Below, piece by piece: positions 55,285 through 64,000 of a stretch of DNA of 64,000 bases. A program made the translations under genes and the position numbers. The notes below the pieces were generated by a model that was given only the letters and a program-made list of their open reading frames with translations, did no database searches and had not been told where the DNA came from. The stretch covers positions 607,530 to 671,529 of the forward strand of contig MNCI01007802.1 of the NCBI GenBank assembly GCA_015680685.1, read 5' to 3'. This DNA is from Gnetum montanum. Lineage: Eukaryota; Streptophyta; Gnetopsida; Gnetales; Gnetaceae. Within the stretch, counting starts at the first letter, position 1; each line of letters begins with the position of its first letter.

Positions 55285-55331
55285 CCTTTTATTTTAATTT
55301 AAGGACAAGTTTTCAGTTAGTTGTAGGGATA
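55285..55331 (+). promoter_or_regulatory. H2 polypurine tract region
   Basis: TTAAGGACAAGTTTTCAGTTAGTTGTAGGGATA-type sequence ends at the LTR start. The same block precedes 61158 (GTTGTGGGGGTA) and, reversed, 3266. Confidence 0.65.
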
Positions 55332-56233
55332 TGATAAAACTTGTTTGATATAAGCTATGATATCGCATCTACAACATTGTAGCTCTACATACGTCATTGT
55401 TGATGCAATGTAGTGGGCCCTAGTTACCCCTATAAATGTCAATACTTAGTCATGTCAATGAAAAAACTTTCATTCTACCCTTAGCAACATTCTTGTAGTT
55501 AATTTTCATGACTTAGAGTTAGAATTAGAAGTGAATACCAACAGTGTGGTGTTAAATAGTTGTACAGAATCTTTGTTTGACTGGATTGTACTTGGGCACA
55601 ATTCATGGCCAAAAATAATGATTGCGATTGTTTCTCATCATTTTAGCATTGCACTTAGATTCATTTCCTTTTACTTAGTAATTTTATTTATTTTAATTTT
55701 CATTTCTTTAATATGTTTACCTTAGTTTAATTCTTTACATTTTCTATGTACTTTACTAACGCATGTTTGTTAGTAAGGTGGAATAAGTACAACTAGTTTT
55801 TAGCATTAATTGTAATCATTTGGTAACTTGATAATGGCTTCACTTAATTCAATTAGTAGTGTATTCACTTGGTAATCCCAATAATTGTTACATGAGCCCA
55901 TGATTTGTATGACAAGCTAGGAACAAATGTTTATTGCCATAGGCTAGAATAGATTTATATTTCTATTATCATCTAGATTTAGATTTTATTTTGATTCTCA
56001 TTGTGGAAGCATTTATGACTAATTTGAGCCCACAACATCATAATATCATATACCTCACCACAAGTTAAATCATACTACTCTCACTTCATTAACTCAATGT
56101 GAGAAAACAATGATCACGAAGTAACTAGTAACCACTAGCATACTTACATTGTCCATTTATGGATTATGATCTAGTCACGTGCATGCACTCATGACTTATA
56201 TGGTAGAGTGTTGGAATACCTAGCCACTAATCA
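55332..56233 (+). mobile_element. H-type LTR A (3' LTR of H2, 5' LTR of H3)
   Basis: About 902 bp, from TGATAAAAC to GCCACTAATCA. Homologous to 61158-62077 and, reversed, to 2313-3266. It is preceded by an H-type polypurine tract and ORF end, as a 3' LTR would be, but is followed by gag, as a 5' LTR would be. It therefore seems to be shared by two elements in tandem. Confidence 0.7.
55431..55437 (+). promoter_or_regulatory. TATA box of H-type LTR A
   Basis: ACCCCTATAAATGTC; equivalent boxes stand in the other two H-type LTRs. Confidence 0.45.
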
Positions 56234-56327
56234 ATTATATTATAAATGATCATTGTTAAAGCATTAACAATTTATCATTTAGAAAAAATTAATATTTTAA
56301 CCAAAATACAAATTATTAATTAAAAAC
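56234..56327 (+). other. H3 leader
   Basis: AT-rich leader between LTR A and gag. No clear tRNA primer site with TGG is seen next to the LTR end. Confidence 0.35.
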
Positions 56328-57786
56328 ATGTCTTCTTCACATAGAGCTAATAATCCATCATATGATGAGAACACTTGTAAGAAAAATGGTGGGGTCTATA
56401 TTGAAGAGAATTGGAGTGAATCACTAAACACAAAAATCTCATGTGCTCATTTAGATTCTTATTACATTCAAAGACTATTTTCAACTAATGTAGAAAATCC
56501 TAGAGGGGATGAAGTAAGCCCTAGAAAAAAAGGAGGGTCTTAAGGCTTAGGACCTTCTCAAAACCTAGAAGAGATAAATCAAGGGACCATAGGACTAGAT
56601 ATAGGAGCCATGATAGTTCTTCCACTTCACCATTTTTCTCTTCATCTTCAATGTCTAGTTCTAATGAACATGAATATAGGTATGGAGATAGAGCTCCACT
56701 AAGGAGTCGATAAAGATTGAAATAGAGATAAAAGACATCAAAGTAAGAATATATGAGACCATTACTATCAAACAAATAGAAATAGAGATTATCACCATGA
56801 CATATCTAATGATGATGAACGCTCATTGGCTAGTAGGAAGATGATACAAATTAGGGAGGTAGTTTGAATACCTTATAGGAATCAAAGGGAAAGTTGCATC
56901 AAATGGCTTGATATGAAAAACACTCTTAAATTTAAGAGAAATCATAATTCTAATCCAAAACATCATTTACAAGCCTTTCATGATGTCTTCACCTTACAGA
57001 ACATTGAAAGTAAGTGGCAAGTCTTAAGCTCTTTCCTAGCACACTAGTAGAAGAAGCTAATAGATGGTATAGATCATTGGAACTAGATTTAATCCACTGA
57101 TGGTTCATAGTGCTTGATCTCTTCAACAAAAAATACCAAATGTATTTATGAGTATCCAACATAAGGAAAAAAATCCAAGGGTGGAAGCAAGAAAACCATG
57201 AATCCCTAGATGTAGCCTTGGGTAGATACTGTTATCTACTACATAAATGCCTAGGCCATAGATTTTCTCAAAAAGAGAAAGTTTGTCACATCATAGATGG
57301 GCTTTGTAACAAAAAAAGGGAGACCCTTGAGATCTATGCCTAAGGAAGAATATCAAAACTAAGAGTTCATCAAATATAAAGGCTAATTGAATAGGTGGAA
57401 AAAGAAGAAGGAGAGCTATGCAAAATGGAAAGTATAGGGGAATTTAACTAGAATCCTACTTTTCAAAAAAAAGAAGGTCCATATGTATGATCAAGAAAAA
57501 AGAGGAAACTCTTGATGAGTTAATTTCACACAAAACCTTGATGAGTCTATCATAGAGATTGAGGTAAGGGTAGATAAGATGTGGGAATTAATGGAAGAAA
57601 AAGTAATAGCCAACATGAAAATCATAGAGGAGAAGGTAAAGCAAGTAGGATATAGTAATCAAGACAAGAAGGGGAGAAAGAATAAGAAAACAGGTAAGGA
57701 CATTGATTGTCCAAAGGGAAAAATAGTTGTAGTAGAAGAGATTACAAACTCAAATACAGAGGAGGATGATGGATGTGACATTTATT
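56328..57786 (+). pseudogene. H3 gag-like ORF, broken
   Basis: Begins with an open stretch of 71 residues from the ATG at 56328 (MSSSHRANNPSYDENTC). A capsid-like part follows at about 56960-57440 with FHDVFTLQNIESKWQVLSSFL, ANRWYRSLELD, FNKKYQMYL and QENHESLDVALGRYCYLLHK. This is the layout of Retrotrans_gag: a W-Y-x-L-x-L stretch, then ESL...Y...L. The end (57579-57786) is lysine-rich and then acidic. Several stops and frameshifts occur. No protease, RT, RNase H or integrase follows. Confidence 0.5.
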
Positions 57787-60700
57787 AATATAAACATCCA
57801 AAAGGCTATTGCTCAACTATATTACATCTACAAGAGTTTGGGGCTTTTACTTTGAATCCCAAGTTTGTGGAAAAGAAAATGGATAGAAGATTACCTTATC
57901 CACAAGGTAATTATAAATTATCCTATGACTAACAACACTATTCAAGTAGGACTCATCCTCAACCTTAAGAATACTATCAATGATAATGACAAAACCCAAA
58001 ATTGTGGGGATTCCATCATGAAACTAGTAATATCCATATTTTCAATTAAACCCTTATGGATATTATGTCCAATAACCTATTTTTTCGAATGGTTCTACTA
58101 CCCATACCTCAACGTACTACTACTACCCTCTTGAATATCATCAACATGCAACATCTCCCATAAGATCACTATCACATGCCTCTCATCATCCATCACATCC
58201 TAATTACTCTCATACTTTTCTCTAATATATGTTACCACTAATAATTTAGGAAGGATTAACATCCCAACCTTAATAGAAAAATGCAACTTGTGCTATGAAC
58301 ATACAGAAGGATAATAGTGCTAGTAGCCCTTAGTAAAAGCCTTTAAAAAATCCTTTCTGTAGGATGGTTTCCATGGGTGTGAATAAAACTAGTAGACCTA
58401 CTAGCTCATTAGAACTAGCAAAAGGACAATCTAGTGCAAACCCCTTCTTGACAAAAAAAATGTCTCCTAATCCTACACAAATGCTAATAACCATCACCAC
58501 TCCAACACAAAAAATAAAAGATGAACCTATCACTGTGGAGAGACAAAAAATTTCCATGCACTACTAATAATGAAAAAGGTTGCAATTGTAGGCTAGAAGT
58601 TCAAAGTGATAACATAATCCCTATACCAATCGATAATAAACTTAAGGAAAAATTATGTGTGTAAAACCAAGTCTACACAATAGCCACTAAACCAAAAGAC
58701 ACCAAGTGGCTTGAGAATCAAAATACCAAATCATTCAAAAGATGCATGGAAATGACCAATACACTTATTAGTTATACTCCAAAGAAAATGAACCAAATAG
58801 AAAACTTAGAAAGGACATCTTGCACACTGACTATACACCAAAAGATATTGTTAAAAATGAAGACCCAAGAACCAAAATAGAAATAAAAAGGAAAACATAT
58901 CTAGACCATGTAACAAGATAACACTTTCTCCAAATGATCAAAACCTAATTATTATTAATGTTAAATGTGCTACCAAGAGAAACTTAAATCATTAAAGATG
59001 ATAAATGGAAAACTTATGGTGTATAACTAAAGAAATGTGCAACTCATTTTTTGAATACTCGCCCATGAATTTAGTCATGTAGGAGATGCCTTATATTGAA
59101 TCAAGAACTAATAAGTGCATTCACTTTTTGTTTCACAATTTTTTATCATTTTCTTATTTTTTAAAAAAATTTCAATTCTTAATATGTTTTTTGTTTCTAG
59201 TTATTTTTCTTTTATTTATAATTTTCCGTTCTCTTTAGTTATTTCCTTTATGTTTTATGGATGTTTATTATATTTTTGTTAATTACGATATTGCTAGTCA
59301 TGATGTAGAAGTCAACTCCATGTGTTGGATATTTGTCCTATGCTATCAAGATGATTGGGCAAATAATTGTTTAATGCAATGAGACCACATCATCCCTCCC
59401 TCTAGTTTCTCTAAATAAAATGTCTTTATCATGAAAACAAAATGGTTCTTATCACATGAAACTAAAATTAACAATTAATCATTGTGCCTTGAAGAAAGAG
59501 GGAAAGATCAAGTGAGAATGGAAAAGAGTGTAACCTCAAGGGGATTTGCATGTTCTCTTCTTAACTTCGTACTTGGGGCCTCTAACTCCTCATGGAACGT
59601 ATCATCATTCCTATCATCAATCAATAAACAAGAAGCATGTCTTTGCATGATGTGGTTCTTGTGAAAAAAATAACAACAAAAACAACAAGATGAAAGAGAG
59701 AAAAAATAGAAAAAAAATAAACAGGAATTCAAAGCACACACCTTAGACACAATAATGAGCTATAAGCATTAGTTATGGTGCTAGAAAAACATGTTACCTA
59801 TACCTAAAGGTACTTGTCTAACCAAGGCTCTTCTTTTCTTTCTTCTTCTATTTTCTTCTTATTTTGGAGTGATGATCATTCTTTGTGGTTGTTATGGACT
59901 CATGATGATAGGAAAGAATGGGCACATCAATGCGAGGCCACTACTAATTTTATGGACTTGGTATAAAAGTTAGATGAATAGGTATGATGGTCATCTTAAT
60001 CACAATTAACACAAGAACCTATTGCATACATGGTCAGGTAACTCACATCCTAATATCTACAATTTCTTCTCATCCCATTATTCACCTCATTGTTGCATGA
60101 AATTATAAGCCTAATGATTTTGTATAGTATGGCACATGTTCTTAACCAAGGTAGTTGTATGACTTTGGGAAGGATCCACTTGCATGAATTTTGTTGATCA
60201 TGGCTTTGAACCCAACCTAAGATCTTTAAGAACATCATGGATAGCTTATCTAAATTTATGCATGAGTTTGTGACTACTTCTCATCAATTTTGAATTATGT
60301 TTAATGCTTTTATATTAAAACTTCCTTGAAATTCAATATTTCTTGGCCATCTTATGAACCAAACCTTTGGTTTTAGTTGTTCGAAAACTTGTGAGCTTCC
60401 AGAGTTAAGCTCATTTATTGTGAGGGCTAAGAATAAAATTTTTGAAAATTTTGTAACAAACTATTTTTGAACATTATGGTAACTAAAAATAAAAATAATA
60501 ATCAAAATAACATGAACAACTTGATGGTTAGGTCATAGCCTTGGGAAACATTATTATGAAATCACCTTGAAACTTAATGCTAAATTTTTTTCTAACTTTG
60601 ACCTAACCATGGATTTGAAAAGGGTTAATTATTAAGGAAATATTACAAAATCTAATGTTGATCCTTTGATGATTGTAGGTGATGCTCAAAGAAATGTCTA

Positions 60701-61127
60701 AGGTTGAAGGTCTCCTGTAAGGCAAGGAAAAGAAACCAAGAGGAGGATATGCCCATGGACACACAGTAGCACATACAATGATTAAAGCTCAAATATCACA
60801 TGATTGCTAGACCCATGGAACAATGGGGAGAAATTTCAACCCGTCCTTGAAAAATTTTCTACATAAAAGAGAAGCATCAACATAACAATTATGGTTGGAA
60901 CGTCTTCCACCACTAGCTATAATAAGAATATTCATCTTCGATAGATTTTTGAGGACCTCTGTAATTTTGTAAACTTTAATGTCTTTCTAGTCTTTTTGTC
61001 ATTTTGTAATACATCCACTCGAATAAAATTTTGTAATGTAGCACTCCAATTTTGTAATGGTAGCAAATCTAGTCTTATTCACCTTTCAATTTTTGTAATG
61101 AAACTTTGTCCATTTATATATAACTCA
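57787..61127 (+). other. H3 internal region without pol
   Basis: 3.3 kb between gag and the polypurine tract. A weak continuation of gag-like coding is possible up to about 58930 (KWLENQNTKSFKRCMEMTN). Beyond that it is AT-rich, with five or so ATTTTGTAATG words at 60960-61110. No pol motif is found on either strand. Confidence 0.45.
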
Positions 61128-61157
61128 AGGATGAGTTTTTAGTTAGTTGTGGGGGTA
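61128..61157 (+). promoter_or_regulatory. H3 polypurine tract
   Basis: GAGTTTTTAGTTAGTTGTGG followed by GGGTA, directly before TGATGAG of LTR B. Confidence 0.65.
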
Positions 61158-62077
61158 TGATGAGATTTGATATGTCAAGTAACTTCATTGGTGCATCCCC
61201 ATCGACACAACCATGTTGACACATATGTGTCGATGAGACAATATACATGCATTAACCAGCAATGCATCTTAGATGCATTGACACAAACCCTTCGATGCAT
61301 GCCTGTTGACACATCCTTATCAACTTATCCCTATCAACATATCTAAATGCGTTAACTCATCATTGTTGATGTAATGCCTATATTTGCTTATAAATATGTG
61401 AGCACATGTCGTGTCTTTGGCTCCATTTGATCAATAGTGTAGCCGAAATCTTGTAGTTTTATTATGTAGTCTTAGTAAGTAGTAAGTGAGTGCTTGTGGA
61501 TTTGAGTCAATTTTACAACATCTTATTCAAGTGGCATTATGCTTGGACACTTTACATGAATAACAATAAGATCAAGATTGATTCAATGCAATTTGTTTTC
61601 TATGTAGTTAGTTAATATTTACATTTCCATGCACATTAATCAATTGGCAAGATGAGTGTGACTAGTTTTGAGCATAAACACATATTTAGTTGGTAATCTC
61701 AATAACATTATTGCTTGGTTCACCTAATAGCATAACATATGGTAATCCCAATAGTGGGTACATGAGTTCAAGAATAGACACTCATCACCCTTATGATTGT
61801 TTAGAATTTCATTTATTATTAATTAGACTAATTAATTAATTAATATGTTATTATTTAGTTAGTTTATGGGCCACATAATATAATAATCATATGCCTCACT
61901 TTGGACTAAACCATACATGATAAAGCTACCAACTAGTCCAAGTGGAAAGATATTGACCTATGATCAATGCTTAATAATCTAGATATCACACTAGTTCCAT
62001 TCACAAAATTCGACTAGATTGTACGTGAACACTTGTGATTCATATGGTTAGGCATAGGGGATATTCGCTGCTCATCA
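61158..62077 (+). mobile_element. H-type LTR B (3' LTR of H3)
   Basis: About 920 bp, from TGATGAGATTTG to GCTGCTCATCA. It is closer in wording to the H1 LTR (start TGATGAG, end CTGCTCATCA) than LTR A is. The five bases after it are ATATT. I find no matching duplication at LTR A, consistent with LTR A being shared. Confidence 0.75.
61389..61395 (+). promoter_or_regulatory. TATA box of H-type LTR B
   Basis: TTGCTTATAAATATGTG within the LTR. Confidence 0.45.
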
Positions 62078-62399
62078 ATATTGAAAAGAAAAATTAAATG
62101 ATGAAGAAATGTTATGATTAAAACATTCCTAAAATTGTCTAGATTCCTTTTTAATTGTGTAAGCAAAATATTCCTGTTGTTCCCTAATAAATTTCATTCA
62201 CTTGGTTCTCATCAGAAATTTATATGTCTTAACTAAATTTGGTTTGTTGTGACTCTTATTTGTATTCTTAATATTTTTCCTAGCCTGTATGCAATCCTCA
62301 TCAAATAAGTCTTTTAAGAACCTTGTTGTGAATGTACAACTTGCTTAGTTGCTGCAAAAGTATTGCAAATTAGAAGATTAAATTTTTTTCCATGGTAGT
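62078..62399. other. spacer right of H3
   Basis: AT-rich; nothing recognised. Confidence 0.4.
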
Positions 62400-63110
62400 A
62401 ATTGTTGATCCATCTTATTAATAATGTCATCTATAGAATGTCGAGTCTAGTTGTGATCTTTAACAATGTCTAAATTATCAACCTTATATTGCTATTGAAT
62501 AATTTTTGTTTGCTATGACCTTATCCCTGTATTAAAAACTCCAGAAATAAAAATTGAGCCTTCTACTACAAATTTTACATTATCTCTGCCTAAGAAATGA
62601 AAAGGATGATCATAAGACAACTCTATAGAATCATACAATGTAGCATCTCTAGGAGCAAAATAGCATATGGAAAGGAAAGTACAAGTATGTTGACATAAGA
62701 TTTTTAGCCAAACATATTGTTTATAATTATCAATTTTTTCCTAAAAGCACACAATTTTTAAGAGAATTCCTCACTAGCACTACAATGCCACCAAAAGGTC
62801 TATGTCTTTTTCCTACTCTTGTATTTCTTACAACACATATGTCAATAGAAATCTTCACACATTCTTGTTTATTTTTAAGAACTTTTTATAGAGATTATGC
62901 CCTTATGAATTGAACTATTTTCATTTTGATACAACTAAGAGAATCCTTGTATTCAAAGTCACAACCATGTCCAAAATTTGAAAGGTGAGCTCTATACATG
63001 TTGAAGGTGAGGCTATTAGGGGCTCCCATGAAGAGTTTCTCCGAGCTTTGTGGAGTAGGGTGGTTAGACATTTCATATTTGCAAAGAAATTAACCAATAA
63101 CAATTTTGTA
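62400..63110 (-). pseudogene. LINE-type endonuclease (EEP fold) remnant
   Basis: The minus-strand translation in changing frames gives RHRPFGGIVVLVRNSL (the GG-V-A-V/L-LVR strand), then CYFAPRDATLYDSIELSYDHPF (the Y-x-P stretch followed by loop residues), FLGRDNVKFVVEGSIFISGVFNTGIRS (in the place of the usual GDFNAR motif, here GVFNTG) and TRHSIDDIINKMDQQLL. The order fits the endonuclease/exonuclease/phosphatase domain at the start of LINE ORF2. The catalytic D-x-N is altered and there are many stops. No reverse transcriptase follows at lower coordinates, so it is a 5' fragment, or an EEP-domain gene fragment of another kind. Confidence 0.5.
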
Positions 63111-63146
63111 AAATTCAATGTGTGACCCAAGCATTTAGAATGTTTG

Positions 63147-63159
63147 TTTTTTTTTTTTT
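63147..63159 (-). repeat. poly-T tract, possible retroposon tail
   Basis: Thirteen T preceded on the minus strand by AATGGAATCTATTATTTTTA. A short A tail after such a sequence is seen at the 3' end of plant LINEs, so a second minus-strand element may end here. A second T run lies at 63375-63389. Confidence 0.3.
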
Positions 63160-63600
63160 ATAAGTAAAAATAATAGATTCCATTAAAAGTAAATGCTAGT
63201 TATTCACGGTTAAGTTGTATAAAAAAGAGTAAACAAGTTTGCCTAGCCTCTATTATGGTCCCACCACTAAATTACAAAAGATGGTATACATATGACATTT
63301 ATATTTTTTAGTGTCTAATGTAATTACTTATGTTGTGTTCATCTCTTAAGTAGAGCCAAAACATCATACACTAATTTTTTTTTTTTTTTATAGAATCCAT
63401 TTATAACCAATTTCAATCCTTTGTAAATGTAGAATATAACATCTTTTGCAACTAAACCCTCAAATTAATAGGGTTTTATTTTCCTAATTTTTTTATTGTT
63501 GAACAAAATTTTAATTTCATTGCAATCTTCCCCACAAAGCAGGCCCAAGAGTAAAAGCAATTGAACTATCCACTAAAAGAAATATTGTTGCGTTTTGTTT
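63160..63600. other. AT-rich spacer with second poly-T run
   Basis: No coding recognised. Contains the T run 63375-63389. Towards 63560 the base composition becomes more mixed. Confidence 0.4.
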
Positions 63601-63731
63601 TTCAACGGATATTGTAAACGAAGGTAAGTGCGTCTTTGAATATTATTTTCAGAAAAAAGGGATGGATAAAAAAATGGTATGTATCAGCATCATGGATGCC
63701 ATGCGATGGCAATCTTTCTGCTTGCCTGATT

Positions 63732-63737
63732 CACGTG
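63732..63737. promoter_or_regulatory. G-box 1 (CACGTG)
   Basis: Palindromic CACGTG in the context TTCACGTGGC, which also satisfies the ABRE core ACGTGGC. Confidence 0.5.
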
Positions 63738-63765
63738 GCTCAAACCATGCACACGTAGTCAACAA

Positions 63766-63771
63766 CACGTG
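63766..63771. promoter_or_regulatory. G-box 2 (CACGTG)
   Basis: CACGTG in the context AACACGTGGG, 34 bp from the first. Confidence 0.5.
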
Positions 63772-63880
63772 GGACAATGTTCAAACGAGGCAGGGTTGCG
63801 TTTTAATAACAGTAAATTTCGCTATCATCGAAATCGGAATGGAATCTGAAAACAACCGTGGTTTCTCTGCCTTTTCGTAA

Positions 63881-63985
63881 TTCCTACCTTTACAAACAAA
63901 AGTTCAAGTCTCTAAGAATTACAGGGTTTCCACTTCCTACCTTTACAAACAAAAGTTCAAGACTGTAAAAATTACAGGTTTCCAC
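63881..63985 (+). repeat. 53-bp direct tandem duplication
   Basis: 63881-63933 and 63934-63985 are nearly identical, starting TTCCTACCTTTACAAACAAA and ending GGTTTCCAC, with a handful of differences. It may lie in a promoter or 5' leader. Confidence 0.9.
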
Positions 63986-64000
63986 TGAGCTTCTTCATCG

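Larger units (their letters stand above)
63601..64000 (+). promoter_or_regulatory. promoter-like region with two G-boxes at the window end
   Basis: The sequence changes from AT-rich repeat DNA to mixed composition. Two CACGTG cores (63732-63737 in TTCACGTGGCTC and 63766-63771 in AACACGTGGGAC) lie 34 bp apart, with a further ACACGTAG between. Such paired G-boxes/ABREs are typical of light- or ABA-responsive plant promoters (bZIP and bHLH binding). No TATA box or coding start is certain inside the window; a gene may begin beyond 64000. Direction is inferred. Confidence 0.4.

Noticed and set aside
1-64000. tRNA, rRNA or microRNA genes
   Set aside because: No cloverleaf with conserved A and B boxes or rRNA core sequence was recognised by eye; a tRNAscan or Infernal run would be decisive.

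Overview
The window looks like retrotransposon-dominated intergenic DNA from a vascular plant with a large genome. It is AT-rich, nearly every recognisable protein is a fragment of an LTR-retrotransposon gag or pol, and two pols carry a second (archaeal-type) RNase H, a hallmark of the plant-specific Tat lineage of Ty3/gypsy. The heavy decay would fit an old, slowly purged genome such as a gymnosperm, but that is inference. No intact cellular gene is seen. Most reading frames are broken by stops and frameshifts. Element names below (H, T, C) are mine.

Layout. 1-2312: AT-rich spacer. 2313-30361, minus strand: element H1 (Ty3/gypsy; 3' LTR, an uncharacterised 3' ORF, integrase, RNase H, RT), split by a younger element T1. 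T1 (10365-29171, minus, 18.8 kb) is complete: two 1.7-kb LTRs, a 5-bp target duplication AGCTT, leader tandem repeats, gag, protease, RT, RNase H, archaeal-type RNase H and integrase. Between its protease and RT lies a 4.4-kb intron-containing pseudogene on the opposite strand, whose second exon resembles an FCP1/NIF-type phosphatase. 30362-31600: an LTR related to T1's. 32360-35640: about 17 diverged copies of a ~185-bp tandem repeat, each with a hairpin, leading into a second Tat pol on the plus strand (T2, to 39560). 39600-44156: remnant of a Ty1/copia element (C1: gag and 3' LTR, no pol). 44250-55113: second copy of the H-type 3' ORF (H2), interrupted by T3 (46428-54411), a Tat-family element with gag and protease but no RT or integrase. 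55332-62077: two H-type LTRs flanking a gag-only internal region (H3). 62400-63110: remnant of a LINE-type endonuclease on the minus strand. 63600-64000: promoter-like sequence with two G-boxes and a 53-bp direct duplication, possibly upstream of a gene beyond the window.

What links the parts. T1, T2 and T3 share a short hairpin module (GGYC-N6-GRCC followed by TTAAACTAGCA) that recurs in clusters at domain boundaries, with apparent compensatory changes in the stem. The protease-RT spacer, the place where the related Ogre elements carry an intron, is where this family stores extra material: the antisense gene in T1 and the 185-bp array in T2. The H family carries a conserved coiled-coil-like ORF between integrase and 3' LTR. 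Decay is dominated by transitions, and in-frame stops are mostly TAG, as expected from deamination of methylated CAG/CTG sites.
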